A DNA stretch of 64,000 bases from Calothrix sp. PCC 6303 (GTDB taxonomy: Bacteria; Cyanobacteriota; Cyanobacteriia; Cyanobacteriales; Nostocaceae). The stretch is from assembly GCF_000317435.1 (NCBI RefSeq), contig NC_019751.1, positions 5,642,001 to 5,706,000 on the forward strand. Reading direction: 5' to 3'. Positions within the stretch are counted from its first letter, which is position 1. Each line of letters begins with the position of its first letter. The translations under genes and the position numbers were made by a program. The notes beneath the pieces are model-generated. The model saw only the letters and a program-made list of their open reading frames with translations. It was not told the origin of the DNA and made no database searches. This document shows, piece by piece, positions 1 to 9,772 of this stretch.

Positions 1-44
1 GTTTGACAGAACAGTAATTTGGCAGACTCCCTGTTTTTTCCTGT

Positions 45-767
45 TTACAATAGACCACGCATTGCCTGTTTCATTTCTCTAACTGCCCGTTCCATGCCCA
101 CTAATGCAGCTCGACTAATGATGGTATGTCCTATATTTAATTCTTCCATACCTGGAAGCATCGCCACTGGGTAGACGTTCCAGTAGGTCAGTCCATGTCC
201 AGCATTTACCCGCAATCCGGCTTGAATTGCGTATTCACAGCCTTGAGCAAGGTAATTTAGTTGATGTTTCCGGTTAGCCTCGTCTTTAGCTTCAGCGTAG
301 CTTCCAGTGTGGAGTTCAATAAATTTTGCTTTTACCTTGACAGATGCATCAATTTGTGATTTTTCAGCATCAATAAAAAGACTAACCGGAATATCAGCAT
401 CTTGAAGTTTACTGACAACTTCTCCAATTCTACCAATTTGACCAGTAATATCTAAACCACCTTCTGTGGTGACTTCTTCACGTTTTTCTGGTACTAGAGT
501 GACATAATCGGGTTTGATGTCTAATGCGATCGCTACCATCTCATCGGTGGCTGCCATTTCGAGGTTGAGGTGTGTGCGGACTGTTTCCCGTAGTAGCCGC
601 ACATCCCGATCTTGCATGTGTCGTCGATCTTCACGTAAATGGGCTGTAATCCCGTCTGCACCTGCTAATTCTGCCAATACAGCCGCAGCTACGGGGTCTG
701 GTTCCACTGTCCTTCTGGCTTGGCGGATAGTGGCGATGTGGTCGATATTTACGCCTAGTGTTAGCAA
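45..767 (-). CDS. pdxJ: pyridoxine 5'-phosphate synthase PdxJ
   Basis: PdxJ condenses 3-amino-2-oxopropyl phosphate with 1-deoxyxylulose 5-phosphate to make pyridoxine 5'-phosphate, the last ring-forming step of DXP-dependent vitamin B6 synthesis, in the cytoplasm. The protein is a single TIM barrel of about 240 residues, the usual length. It opens with the family signature [16 protein letters not shown] and has the conserved LNLEMA strand with its catalytic Glu and the NAGHGL loop with its His. I chose a TTG start at 767 over the longer GTG at 791: an AGGAG lies six bases before the TTG, and the resulting N-terminus ([10 protein letters not shown]) matches the family. No Shine-Dalgarno precedes the GTG. 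It is divergent from rsmE and is a single gene here. Confidence 0.95.
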   Translation of the reverse strand: MLTLGVNIDHIATIRQARRTVEPDPVAAAVLAELAGADGITAHLREDRRHMQDRDVRLLRETVRTHLNLEMAATDEMVAIALDIKPDYVTLVPEKREEVTTEGGLDITGQIGRIGEVVSKLQDADIPVSLFIDAEKSQIDASVKVKAKFIELHTGSYAEAKDEANRKHQLNYLAQGCEYAIQAGLRVNAGHGLTYWNVYPVAMLPGMEELNIGHTIISRAALVGMERAVREMKQAMRGLL

Positions 768-826
768 AGGTAGCTCCTGAATAAAACCCACAGAATTTGT
801 ATTTTACCGGAAAATTATCTGTGTAG

Positions 827-856
827 GGTGCGTTAGGATGAAATCCGTAACGCACC
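827..856. repeat. palindromic intergenic repeat (GGTGCGTTA type)
   Basis: Two arms reading GGTGCGTTAGGA and TCCGTAACGCACC face each other around a short TGAAA loop. A further GGTGCGTTACG copy follows at about 873. The repeat sits between the divergent pdxJ and rsmE genes, so it is not a terminator for either. It looks like one of the small dispersed palindromes common in filamentous cyanobacteria. Confidence 0.6.
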
Positions 857-949
857 ATATTTCAGATGGTAGTGGTGCGTTACGACAAATTATCATTTAT
901 TCAAGCCCTAAAATCCTTGTGTAGTCATAACACACCCTAGACTTTTTCC

Positions 950-1660
950 ATGTCTCAAATTCAACGCATTACCATTTCTGTAAATCAAATCCAGGATGAA
1001 CAAATTTTACTCACTTCAGAACAGCAACATTACTTACTGCGGGTGTTGCGATTGGGGAATGGGGAGAAATTTTTGGCGATGGATGGTAAGGGCATGTGTT
1101 GGTTGGTGAAACTCGTGGGGGAACAAGGAAAGATTTTAGAAGTTGTGAAGGGAGATACAGAGTTACCAATTGCGGTGACTTTGATTTTGGCTTTGCCCAA
1201 GGGCAATAATTTTGATGATGTGGTTCGCTATTGTACGGAATTGGGAGTTGCTAAAATCATACCAGTTTTAAGCGATCGCACTCTGCTTCAACCCAGTATG
1301 CAAAAATTAGAACGTTGGCGGAAAATCTCTCAGGAAGCGGCTGAACAGTCAGAAAGGATGATTGTCCCGATAATTGGTGAACCTGTTAAATTTACTGAGA
1401 GTTGGAAATTATTAACTACAGAAGATAAATTTATCTGTGAAGGGCGCGGCGACTATCCCCATTTACTCAATAGCTGGGAAAATAGTAGCGGAAATGATTT
1501 AGCGATCGCTATTGGACCAGAAGGCGGATGGACGGATACAGAATTACAATTAGCCGTTGCTGCTGGATTTAAACCTGTTTCTATTGGAAAGCAAATTTTT
1601 CGGGCTGTGACAGCACCAATTGTGACATTATCAATGATTAGCGGACAACTTAATCGGTGA
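950..1660 (+). CDS. rsmE: 16S rRNA (uracil-1498-N3)-methyltransferase RsmE
   Basis: RsmE methylates N3 of U1498 in 16S rRNA, using S-adenosylmethionine, in the assembled small subunit. The 236-residue protein has an N-terminal PUA-like domain (about 1-70, with HYLLRVLRL) followed by a SPOUT-fold methyltransferase domain. The knotted SAM site is visible as IAIGPEGGW (about 187-195) and the C-terminal segment IFRAVTAPI, both family hallmarks. Length is normal. The ATG start has no strong Shine-Dalgarno. It stands alone, divergent from pdxJ. Confidence 0.95.
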   Translation: MSQIQRITISVNQIQDEQILLTSEQQHYLLRVLRLGNGEKFLAMDGKGMCWLVKLVGEQGKILEVVKGDTELPIAVTLILALPKGNNFDDVVRYCTELGVAKIIPVLSDRTLLQPSMQKLERWRKISQEAAEQSERMIVPIIGEPVKFTESWKLLTTEDKFICEGRGDYPHLLNSWENSSGNDLAIAIGPEGGWTDTELQLAVAAGFKPVSIGKQIFRAVTAPIVTLSMISGQLNR

Positions 1661-1665
1661 ACAGG

Positions 1666-1714
1666 GAACAGTTATTAGGGTACAGTGGAGTTTGAATCTT
1701 GCTAATAACTGTTC
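1666..1714. repeat. inverted repeat after rsmE
   Basis: The 13-base arms GAACAGTTATTAG and CTAATAACTGTTC are perfectly complementary and flank a 23-base spacer just after the rsmE stop codon. No T-tract follows the second arm, so intrinsic termination is uncertain. A similar arrangement (TTATTAGTTATCAG ... TGATAACTG) occurs near 20132-20208. Confidence 0.5.
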
Positions 1715-1812
1715 ATTTCTAAGGCAGTTCCCAACCTGAAAACGTCACCTAGGAAAACACTAGTTACACTTGTAGTATTACTTGAAAAATGACTTTGATT
1801 CTTGGATGCTTT

Positions 1813-2565
1813 ATGAGTGAACCTGGAAAAGCCTTTAACTCTGGAACAACACAAGCTTCAGTGACTGTAGAACGGATGGGACTAACTTGGTTAGTTGGTG
1901 CTGCGGTTGCCACCGCTGTGTTGTGGCAAATTCCAGGTGGTGATTATATTTTGTATCCCTTCACGATTCTAGCAACCTGGTTCCACGAAATGGCACATGG
2001 TTTAATGGCTGTGCTATTGGGGGGAAGATTTCAGGAATTGCAGATATTTAGTAGTGGTTCTGGGTTTGCCAGGTATAGTTTTCCGGGAAATTGGGATCCC
2101 ATCCGACGTGCATTGGTTGCTGCCGCAGGACCTATGGGACCACCGATTGCCGGGGCTATTTTGATTATGGTTTCCCGTAGCTTTAAAGCTGCCACATTAA
2201 GTCTGAAAATCCTAGGTGGATTCCTATTATTTTCCGTTCTAGTGTGGGTGCGATCGCTCTTTGGAATTATCGCTATTTCTATTCTCGGTATTATTATCCT
2301 GGCAATGGGTCTTAAGGCTCCCCGCTGGTTACAAGGCTTTATTATTCAATTTCTGGGTGTTCAAGCTTGTATTAGCACCTACCACCAATTAGATTATTTA
2401 TTTAGTTATAATGCTGGTTCTTTGGGATTATCTGATACAGCCCAAATTCAGCAACAATTGCTTTTACCCTACTGGTTTTGGGGTGGTTTAATGGCTGCTG
2501 CCTCCCTAGTAATTTTGGTGCAGAGTTTACGTTTTGCTTATCGGGATAAAGGGATAGAAGTTTAG
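1813..2565 (+). CDS. M50-type membrane zinc metalloprotease
   Basis: This is a polytopic membrane protein of about 250 residues. The zinc-binding helix reads FHEMAH (HExxH), followed by GLMAVLLGG, as in site-2-protease/M50 families; members cleave within or near the membrane. At least five hydrophobic stretches are visible, beginning with LTWLVGAAVATAVLW. The second-half zinc ligand (NPDG-type motif) of classical S2P is not obvious, so this belongs to a divergent branch. Two starts are possible: ATG at 1789 and ATG at 1813. I prefer 1813 because the hydrophobic TLILGCF lead of the longer form looks spurious, but ribosome-site evidence is weak for both. Substrate unknown. Confidence 0.75.
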   Translation: MSEPGKAFNSGTTQASVTVERMGLTWLVGAAVATAVLWQIPGGDYILYPFTILATWFHEMAHGLMAVLLGGRFQELQIFSSGSGFARYSFPGNWDPIRRALVAAAGPMGPPIAGAILIMVSRSFKAATLSLKILGGFLLFSVLVWVRSLFGIIAISILGIIILAMGLKAPRWLQGFIIQFLGVQACISTYHQLDYLFSYNAGSLGLSDTAQIQQQLLLPYWFWGGLMAAASLVILVQSLRFAYRDKGIEV

Positions 2566-2696
2566 AAGAGTTGTAGTTTCCAACTCCCTCATCAGAAAAG
2601 AAACTAAGCCTGGAAAATATTAGCGATCGCAACCCAACATTAATGAAATGGTAATATTGGATTGCGCTGTCGCTTCTGAATATCTGAGCGATTATT

Positions 2697-5315
2697 CTAA
2701 GTTGTGACTAATTGAGCGGGTAACGGAGTAAAGGAAAGCCGCTCATTTTCCACATCCACAAAGATGGTGTTACCATCGCTAAATTCTCCGCGAAGGATGC
2801 GTTTAGCAATTTGGGTTTCTAGTTCCCGTTGGATAGCACGTTTGAGGGGACGCGCACCATATACGGGGTCGTACCCGACTTCGGCTAAAAAGTCAAGTGC
2901 TGTGTCAGATACCTTTAGAGACATTTTGCGATCGCTTAATCGATTTCTTAACCGATTTATCTGCAATTGGACAATATTACGTAGTTCTGATTTTTGCAGG
3001 GTGTGGAAGATAATTTGCTCATCTACCCGGTTGAGGAATTCGGGACGGAAGGCGTTTCTCATGGCTTCGGTGACTCTAAAGCGCATATCATCATAATTGG
3101 AATCATCCCCAGCTACATCTAGGATGTATTGGGAACCAATATTACTAGTCATAATGATGATGGTATTTTTAAAGTCAATTGTGCGTCCTTGGGCATCGGT
3201 GACACGTCCATCATCCAGAATTTGCAGGAAAATATTAAACACATCTGGGTGTGCTTTTTCGATCTCATCGAATAGCACTACAGTGTAGGGACGGCGGCGA
3301 ATTGCTTCGGTAAGTTGCCCACCCTCGTCATAACCTACGTACCCAGGAGGCGCACCAATCAGGCGGGAAACTGCGTGTTTCTCCATATACTCTGACATAT
3401 CAATGCGTACCATCGCCTCATCAGTATCAAATAGATAGGCTGCTAAAGCCTTAGCTAATTCGGTTTTACCAACACCTGTGGGACCAAGGAAAATAAAGCT
3501 AGCTATGGGACGATTAGGATCGGCAAGTCCTGCACGGGAACGTTGAATCGCGTCGGCAACTGCTGTGACTGCTTCATTCTGCCCAATCACACGTTGATGT
3601 AGTTCATCTTCCAGGTGAAGAAGCTTTTCTTTTTCCGATTCCACCAACTTGCTGATGGGGATACCTGTCCACTTGGAAATGACTTCGGCAATGTCAGCTT
3701 CGGTAACTTCTTCCCGCAGTAAAGATTTACCACTGCGCTGTGCTTGTGCCAGTTCACCTTCGGCTGTTTCCAATTTGCGATGTAAATCGGTTAATTTGCC
3801 GTATTTCAACTCAGCCGCCCGATTCAGGTCATAATTGCGTTCAGCTTGTTGAATTTCGATATTCATTCGATCGATTTCTTCTTTAACCGATTGAATCTTG
3901 GTAATTACACCTTTTTCCGATTGCCATTGGGTGCTGAGGGTACGCTGTTCTTCTTTTAAATCAGCCAATTCCTTCTCTAATCTTTCCAAGCGATCGCGTG
4001 ATGCTGGATCACTCTCTTTTTGTAATGATAGCTTCTCCATTTCCAGTTGCAGAATCTTGCGATCGATTTCGTCTAATTCCTCTGGTTTGGAGGTAATTTC
4101 CATTTTCAACCGCGCAGCCGCTTCATCTACCAAATCTATCGCTTTATCGGGGAGGAAGCGATCGGAAATATATCTACTAGATAATGTAGCGGCAGCTACC
4201 AAGGAATTATCAGCGATTCTCACCCCGTGGTGAACTTCATAACGCTCTTTCAAACCCCGTAAAATCGAAATGGTGTCCTCAACACTGGGTTGATCTACAT
4301 ATACCTGTTGAAAACGCCGTTCTAAGGCTGCATCCTTCTCAATATACTTCCGATACTCATCCAAAGTTGTTGCCCCAATACAGCGCAACTCACCCCGCGC
4401 TAACATCGGCTTGAGTAAGTTCCCGGCATCCATTGCCCCTTGGGTAGCACCCGCACCCACAACGGTATGAATCTCATCAATAAATAAAACTATATTCCCG
4501 TTGGAGTCCGTCACTTCCTTCAGAACTGCTTTCAAACGTTCTTCAAATTCACCCCGGAATTTGGCACCTGCAATCAAAGCACCCATATCCAAACTAATTA
4601 ATTGTCGATCCTTGAGGGATTGGGGGACATCTCCAGCAATAATCCGTTGTGCTAAACCTTCAGCAATGGCAGTTTTACCCACACCAGGTTCTCCAATCAA
4701 CACCGGATTATTCTTAGTCCGTCGGGAAAGAATCTGCACAGTGCGACGAATCTCATCATCCCGTCCAATTACTGGATCTAGTTTACCTTTGCGGGCAGCC
4801 TCTGTTAAATCACGCCCATATTTTTCCAGTGCATCATATTTTCCTTCTGGACTTTGATCAGTCACTTTTTGACTCCCCCGAATTTGTTTAATAATATCTT
4901 TAAGCTTATTTTCGTTTAATCCAAATTCTTGAAATAAACCCTTGCCAAAACGGTCATCTTTTGAGTATGCCAGCAATAGATGCTCAACAGAAATATACTC
5001 ATCACCAAAGTCTTTACGTCCAGCATCCGCCCGATCTAAAAGTGTATCTAAACTGCGACCCAAATAAACAGAGGTGCTACTACCAGATACCTTTGGTTGT
5101 CTTTGGATGAATTGATCTGTTTTGTCGCGGAGTTTTTGGAGATTCACACCCGCTTTCGTAAAAATAGCCCCAGCTAAACCATCCTGTTCCAGCAAAGACT
5201 TCATCAAGTGTTCACTTTCAATTTGCTGTTGATTATGTTGTTTAGCGGTTTCGGGAGTTTGCGCGATCGCTTCCCAGGCTTTTTCGGTAAATTGGTTAGG
5301 ATTAGTAGGTTGCAT
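2697..5315 (-). CDS. clpB: ATP-dependent chaperone ClpB (disaggregase)
   Basis: ClpB is a hexameric AAA+ disaggregase that threads aggregated proteins through its pore in cooperation with DnaK. The 872-residue protein has the full architecture: Clp N-domain (about 1-145), NBD1 with Walker A GEPGVGKT at 208-215 and a FIDEIHT Walker B, the long coiled-coil middle domain (about 400-540, rich in E/K/L) that distinguishes ClpB from ClpC, and NBD2 with GPTGVGKT near 610 and FDEIEKAHP. The ClpP-docking loop of ClpC/ClpA is not expected and not seen. Filamentous cyanobacteria usually carry more than one clpB; which paralogue this is cannot be told. Monocistronic. Confidence 0.97.
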   Translation of the reverse strand: MQPTNPNQFTEKAWEAIAQTPETAKQHNQQQIESEHLMKSLLEQDGLAGAIFTKAGVNLQKLRDKTDQFIQRQPKVSGSSTSVYLGRSLDTLLDRADAGRKDFGDEYISVEHLLLAYSKDDRFGKGLFQEFGLNENKLKDIIKQIRGSQKVTDQSPEGKYDALEKYGRDLTEAARKGKLDPVIGRDDEIRRTVQILSRRTKNNPVLIGEPGVGKTAIAEGLAQRIIAGDVPQSLKDRQLISLDMGALIAGAKFRGEFEERLKAVLKEVTDSNGNIVLFIDEIHTVVGAGATQGAMDAGNLLKPMLARGELRCIGATTLDEYRKYIEKDAALERRFQQVYVDQPSVEDTISILRGLKERYEVHHGVRIADNSLVAAATLSSRYISDRFLPDKAIDLVDEAAARLKMEITSKPEELDEIDRKILQLEMEKLSLQKESDPASRDRLERLEKELADLKEEQRTLSTQWQSEKGVITKIQSVKEEIDRMNIEIQQAERNYDLNRAAELKYGKLTDLHRKLETAEGELAQAQRSGKSLLREEVTEADIAEVISKWTGIPISKLVESEKEKLLHLEDELHQRVIGQNEAVTAVADAIQRSRAGLADPNRPIASFIFLGPTGVGKTELAKALAAYLFDTDEAMVRIDMSEYMEKHAVSRLIGAPPGYVGYDEGGQLTEAIRRRPYTVVLFDEIEKAHPDVFNIFLQILDDGRVTDAQGRTIDFKNTIIIMTSNIGSQYILDVAGDDSNYDDMRFRVTEAMRNAFRPEFLNRVDEQIIFHTLQKSELRNIVQLQINRLRNRLSDRKMSLKVSDTALDFLAEVGYDPVYGARPLKRAIQRELETQIAKRILRGEFSDGNTIFVDVENERLSFTPLPAQLVTT

Positions 5316-5779
5316 AAAATCTCATCAGGCATCTTGCCTGTCCCACATAATAAAGCAGAGTCAATTTATTCTTATATGCATATTGTAAAGATGACCGTGC
5401 AACCTGCTAGATCGGTGTTCACGCCTTTGTAGAGTAGTGTTACCCCGATTTTGCGCGAAAAATTAATTAAATAGATAAGCTAAAACGCACTTAGTTTGTA
5501 ATCGCAAAAGCTTTATAGCAAGCCTTTTAGACTTCAAAAGATGTCATTTAGATGCGTCTAAGCTTATTTACCATACACCGACAGTAAACCAAAAGATCCC
5601 CGACATCTTCAAGATATCGGGGATATGAGTGTAGTAAGTTTTCCTCTAAAAAAAGAGGTGCTTTTTTCAATCTTAATTTTGGCGTTGGATAAATGCGGGA
5701 TAAATCAACGGCTGAAACTATTAATAAATCCTCCAAAATACGACAAAATCATCCCATGATTTAGCAACGCCTTAATTTT
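5316..5779. other. intergenic region with one palindromic repeat
   Basis: No convincing gene lies between clpB and the methyltransferase gene. The only clear structure is a hairpin at 5596-5624. Short open frames here have no recognisable product or ribosome site. Confidence 0.5.
5596..5624. repeat. small dispersed palindrome (ATCCCCGA...TCGGGGAT)
   Basis: Outer arms ATCCCCGA and TCGGGGAT enclose a second palindromic core ATCTTCAAGAT, giving a nearly complete 29-base hairpin. It has the same plan as the palindromes at 10578-10609 and 35059-35087: a CCCC/GGGG outer stem and a CTT/AAG inner stem. Confidence 0.65.
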
Positions 5780-6466
5780 TTACCTGCGGCTCAGTAATAA
5801 AAAATCTAACTGTAATTCCATACCTGCCCACATATTTGTAGCTTCTCGGAAAACTTCCATATTAAAGCCTGCTTTATCAATATAGTTATGTACAGCATCT
5901 CGATTACAGAAAAGACGATCTACTGCCAGCAATATTTGACCACCCGGTGCTAAACGGTAATCATTACATTGATTGAGGAATCTCCACAAAGATTTATAAC
6001 CAGGATCAAAACCACCTTTAAAGTGAATGTCTTCAATTTCACCAGGATCCTCTGATAACCAAGGTATATTCCAAATAATTAGATTAAATTGCCCGTTTGG
6101 AACATTGTCAAATAAATCACTCTGATAAATATCACATTTGACTCCCCACCAAATCGCATTGGCTTGTGCATTTAACACAGCCATAGGGACAATATCCGCA
6201 GCGCTAGCCGTAACTCCTGGTATCTTAGCAACCGACAAAATTGGACCACCAGTACCTGTACCCATTTCAAATACACGACATTGCTGATTTTGTTCAACAA
6301 AATCTCTAACTAATGCTTCTGATACCTCAGCAAGTTCTGAAGTATTGATATCTGGAGGTAAAACGGTAGGTAAGACAATTATTTGTCCATTATGGAAATT
6401 CATCGTTCCATGAGGACTATTCTTAAGATACTCCCTTGCCATAATAGCGATTTCAGATCTATTCAT
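5780..6466 (-). CDS. class I SAM-dependent methyltransferase (HemK/PrmC-like)
   Basis: The protein has a Rossmann-type SAM-binding fold. The glycine-rich motif I is FEMGTGTGGP (near 88-97), an acidic turn SAADIV follows, and motif IV is NIPW in the position where HemK/PrmC and related N-methyltransferases have NPPY. The substrate is therefore not safely predictable. I chose the ATG at 6466: AGGAG lies a few bases upstream of it. The ATG at 6484 would place that AGGAG inside the coding region. It is divergent from cobO and no partner gene is obvious. It could modify a small molecule or a protein glutamine; neither is shown. Confidence 0.75.
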   Translation of the reverse strand: MNRSEIAIMAREYLKNSPHGTMNFHNGQIIVLPTVLPPDINTSELAEVSEALVRDFVEQNQQCRVFEMGTGTGGPILSVAKIPGVTASAADIVPMAVLNAQANAIWWGVKCDIYQSDLFDNVPNGQFNLIIWNIPWLSEDPGEIEDIHFKGGFDPGYKSLWRFLNQCNDYRLAPGGQILLAVDRLFCNRDAVHNYIDKAGFNMEVFREATNMWAGMELQLDFLLLSRR

Positions 6467-6666
6467 TTTGACTCCTATTAACATTTAAAATTAATAATTG
6501 AGGTATGTAGCGTAAATCTTATGTAAAAAATATAACTTATGTTTAACTATAACTACGTATTCAAGTATCTAGCAAGAAATCCGGCATGTTCAACTTCAGA
6601 TCAATAGAAAAATAGAATATTCAGTTGTTCTAGATTATTCGTCCCTTCTGGTATACGCAAAAAAAT

Positions 6667-7332
6667 ATGCATAACAATCAAAATCAATCTTGGGAAAGTA
6701 CATCAGATGCGGCAGTCAAAGAAGCTGCGGGTTTAAATGATGAACAGTATCAAAAAAAAATGCAGCGACGCAAGGAAGTCCAAGAAAAGCGCATTGCTGA
6801 AGCTATCCCAGAAAAGGGATTAATTATCGTCAATACAGGCAATGGTAAGGGTAAAACCACAGCAGCTTTAGGGATGGTTCTACGTTCCTTGGGACATGGT
6901 TACAAGGTGGCAATTATCCAATTTATTAAAGGTGCATGGGAACCAGCAGAAAAAAATGTTCTGAGTGTCTGGCAAAACCAGCTAGAATTTCATGCCATGG
7001 GAGAGGGTTTTACTTGGGATACGCAAAATAGAGAACGAGATACGGAAACTGCTGTTGCTGCTTGGAACAAAGCGATGACATATATCTGTAATCCTGAGTT
7101 TCGGATGGTGTTATTAGATGAAGTAAATATTGCCCTCAAACTAGGTTATTTAAATATTGAAGATGTTTTAGCTGGGTTGGAACAAAAACCTCAGCAGAGT
7201 CATGTTATTTTGACGGGCAGAGGTGCGCCAAAAGAATTAATTGATCGTGCAGATTTAGTCACAGAGATGACTTTGGTTAAGCATCCATTCAGAGAACAGG
7301 GAGTAAAAGCACAACCGGGAATCGAGTTTTAA
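6667..7332 (+). CDS. cobO: cob(I)yrinic acid a,c-diamide adenosyltransferase
   Basis: CobO/BtuR adenosylates cob(I)yrinic acid a,c-diamide (and related corrinoids) with ATP in coenzyme B12 synthesis and salvage. The 221-residue protein has an N-terminal basic helix (RRKEVQEKRIAEA), the atypical P-loop GNGKGKTT at 58-65, then VAIIQFIKG and a Walker-B-like VLLDEVNIAL. All are family features and the length is normal. It ends convergently over the short ORF at 7329, with 4 bases of overlap. A P-loop-less paralogue lies in the same window at 22435. Confidence 0.95.
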   Translation: MHNNQNQSWESTSDAAVKEAAGLNDEQYQKKMQRRKEVQEKRIAEAIPEKGLIIVNTGNGKGKTTAALGMVLRSLGHGYKVAIIQFIKGAWEPAEKNVLSVWQNQLEFHAMGEGFTWDTQNRERDTETAVAAWNKAMTYICNPEFRMVLLDEVNIALKLGYLNIEDVLAGLEQKPQQSHVILTGRGAPKELIDRADLVTEMTLVKHPFREQGVKAQPGIEF

Positions 7333-7547
7333 TAACTTTCAGATTTTATATCGGGAGATGCCCGAAGCTGCATCACTAGTTCCACACGAGATGAAACTTC
7401 AAGCTTACGAAACATCCGCTTCAACGCTTGCTTCACATAATTTTCGGTAAAATACTCACCAGCTTTTGGGATAACATGCGATCGCATGTCTTGTTCATTC
7501 TGCATTTTCTGGATAGCTGCAAACAAAAGCTGCAAAGAACTGGTCAT
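7329..7547 (-). CDS. short LuxR-tail-like DNA-binding ORF
   Basis: This 72-residue ORF ends with FTENYVKQALKRMFRKLEVS, then SRVELVMQLR. That resembles the recognition and last helices of a LuxR/GerE-type HTH (VK.H..R...KLgV.sR.E). The first half (MTSSLQLLFAAIQKMQ...) does not resemble the start of a GerE domain, and no receiver domain precedes it. It could be a genuine small cyanobacterial regulator or the tail of a decayed LuxR-type gene. The start is uncertain: ATG at 7547, with GTG and TTG codons just upstream. It overlaps the end of cobO by 4 bases, convergently. Confidence 0.45.
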   Translation of the reverse strand: MTSSLQLLFAAIQKMQNEQDMRSHVIPKAGEYFTENYVKQALKRMFRKLEVSSRVELVMQLRASPDIKSESY

Positions 7548-7634
7548 AATCACTCGCAAGTGTACTCGATCGAGGAAACGAACGTGGGGGACATATTCCG
7601 GGCGCTGTGCATCAATTGAGCAGTAAGCTGAATA

Positions 7635-8918
7635 TCATATCCCCAAACGTACTGCCACACTACCTGCATGGGCTGGTAAACCTTCAGCTTCAGCTAGAGT
7701 AATGGCAGCCTGACCAATATTTTCCAATGCTTGCTGATCACATTCTAAATAGGTTGTGCGTTTGAGGAAATCATACACACTTAAACCGGAGGCGAAGCGA
7801 GCAGAACGAGCAGTGGGTAAAACGTGATTTGGTCCCCCAACATAGTCCCCGATTGCTTCGGGGGTGAAGCGTCCCAAGAACATGCTACCTGCACAGGTGA
7901 TTTTCTGTGCCATGATTTGGGGTTCGTCAATGCATAATTCTAAGTGTTCTGGTGCAAGTCGGTTGACTAGGGCAATACTATCAGCCAAGTCTGAGACAAC
8001 AATCACGGCACCATGTTTTTCCCAACTTGCCCTAGCTACTTCTTTGGTCGGTAATTTTGCTAACACCTGCTCGATAGCAGTAATAACTTGATGAGCAAAT
8101 TCTTCAGAATCAGTAATTAGGATTGATTGGGCGCTGGGGTCATGTTCTGCTTGGGAAAGTAAATCCCAGGCAATCCAATCGGGGTTATTTTTAGCATCGG
8201 CAATCACGAGAATTTCCGAAGGTCCGGCGATACTATCGATACCTACAGTACCGTAGACCTGGCGTTTGGCTTCGGCAACATAGGCATTCCCAGGACCAAC
8301 TATTTTATCAACGGGGGCGATGGTTTCGGTTCCGTAAGCTAATGCAGCGATCGCTTGCGCTCCACCAATGCTATAGATTTCCGTCACCCCAGCAATTTCG
8401 GCAGCTGCTAGTACCGCCGGATTTATTTCTCCACCCGGCATGGGAACAACCATAACAATGCGTTCCACTCCGGCGATTTTGGCGGGGATTGCGTTCATTA
8501 ATACCGAACTGGGATAACTAGCACGTCCACCTGGTACATAGATTCCGGCTTGTGCGATCGCATTCCAAGTCAAACCCAAGCGCACACCTGCACTATCTCC
8601 ATAATCGATATTCTGTGGCAGTTGTTTCTGGTGAAATGTGCCGATTCTGTCAGCCGCAAGCTGAAGAGATTCTTTGATTTTTACCGAGCATTTGGCAGCC
8701 TTTTCGGCAATAAATTGACTGCTAAGACACAATGTTTCAGGACTAAATTTATCAAAACGACCAGTATAATCTTTAACTGCATTATCCCCGCGTAACCGTA
8801 CATCATGAATAATATCCCGTACAGTTCCACTCACATCAACCGTTGCTTCACGGCGCTCGTTCACTAATATTTGAAATTGAGTAGCAAATTTTGCGTCGTT
8901 AGTCTTAAGTAATTGCAT
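7635..8918 (-). CDS. hisD: histidinol dehydrogenase
   Basis: HisD catalyses the last two steps of histidine synthesis, the NAD-dependent oxidation of L-histidinol to L-histidine, as a zinc-dependent cytoplasmic dimer. At 427 residues it is full length. Family segments are present in order: YVPGGRASYPSSVLM, VGPGNAYVAEAKRQV, GPSEILVIAD, LLSQAEHDPSAQS and APEHLEL, ending with the conserved NHVLPT and GLSVYDFLK segments that hold zinc and substrate residues. It is not clustered with other his genes, as is usual in cyanobacteria. The ATG start is clear. Confidence 0.97.
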   Translation of the reverse strand: MQLLKTNDAKFATQFQILVNERREATVDVSGTVRDIIHDVRLRGDNAVKDYTGRFDKFSPETLCLSSQFIAEKAAKCSVKIKESLQLAADRIGTFHQKQLPQNIDYGDSAGVRLGLTWNAIAQAGIYVPGGRASYPSSVLMNAIPAKIAGVERIVMVVPMPGGEINPAVLAAAEIAGVTEIYSIGGAQAIAALAYGTETIAPVDKIVGPGNAYVAEAKRQVYGTVGIDSIAGPSEILVIADAKNNPDWIAWDLLSQAEHDPSAQSILITDSEEFAHQVITAIEQVLAKLPTKEVARASWEKHGAVIVVSDLADSIALVNRLAPEHLELCIDEPQIMAQKITCAGSMFLGRFTPEAIGDYVGGPNHVLPTARSARFASGLSVYDFLKRTTYLECDQQALENIGQAAITLAEAEGLPAHAGSVAVRLGI

Positions 8919-9256
8919 GACTCTCTAGGCTAATCGGTTGATTTAGTTGGAATAGATATCACCTATTTTAAAGCAAGTCACGGAAATTTAAAAATCATTA
9001 GTTAGAAATATCTATGGATCACTTCAATTATTACAATGATCTTTGTCATTAATTGCATCAATTTTATGCTTCATCCCGTTAAATCAAAAAAATTAATCAC
9101 ATATGCATATCCAACATATTATTTTTTGTAATAAGTATCAAAATATATAGATAAAAGTGAATATTTACGATTACATAATCCAATGATGGAAAAACTAATC
9201 GTCCAAATGAGAATGATAGATTTAAAGTTATGAATTTAAGATTATTAACTGAATAT

Positions 9257-9766
9257 ATGTTGAATAAAACTTTGATCTCTCTAACGATTACCGCTCTGAC
9301 ATCTTTTTCAATTAGCCTTCCTAGTCAGGCAGAAGAAACTCAATGTGCTAATACCAATTCTACTGAAATCGCATCACTCTTTGACAAATGGAATAGCTCA
9401 TTGCAAACTGGCAATCCTGAACAAGTAACCGCAAACTACGCCGCAAATGGTGTCTTATTGCCAACTGTATCAAATAAGGTCAGACATAACAAAGCAGAGA
9501 TCAAAGAGTATTTTCAAAAGTTTTTGTTACTAAAGCCTGCTGGTAAAATTGACGAGCAAAATATCCGCATATATTGTAATTTAGCAATTAATTCTGGTGT
9601 TTATACATTTAACTTGACTCAAAACGGCAAGGTTAATCAGGTTCAAGCCCGCTACACGTTTGTATATCAGAAAGCAGATGGTGATAATAAATGGTTGATT
9701 GTCGAACACCATTCTTCTGCAATGCCAGAAAAATTATCGGGTAGCCAGACTAAAAAAAGAAATTAG
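9257..9766 (+). CDS. exported SgcJ/EcaC (SnoaL-like) family protein
   Basis: The N-terminus LNKTLISLTITALTSFSISL, followed by PSQAEE, is a classical Sec signal peptide with an AxA-like cleavage site, so the protein should be periplasmic. The mature part (about 140 residues) has the SnoaL/EcaC/CaMKII-association fold pattern: LFDKWNSSLQTGNPEQVTA, a YAANGVLLPT strand, RHNKAEIKEYFQKFL, and a C-terminal strand pair ending WLIVEHHSS. The fold binds varied small ligands or mediates oligomerisation, so no specific activity can be assigned. An upstream ATG at 9230 would add nine residues before the signal peptide; I favour 9257. Decayed tnpB DNA follows directly. Confidence 0.75.
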   Translation: MLNKTLISLTITALTSFSISLPSQAEETQCANTNSTEIASLFDKWNSSLQTGNPEQVTANYAANGVLLPTVSNKVRHNKAEIKEYFQKFLLLKPAGKIDEQNIRIYCNLAINSGVYTFNLTQNGKVNQVQARYTFVYQKADGDNKWLIVEHHSSAMPEKLSGSQTKKRN

Positions 9767-9772
9767 AGTACA

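Noticed and set aside
5548-5736. A 62-codon minus-strand frame between clpB and the methyltransferase gene
   Set aside because: It runs straight through the palindromic repeat at 5596-5624 and has no ribosome site.
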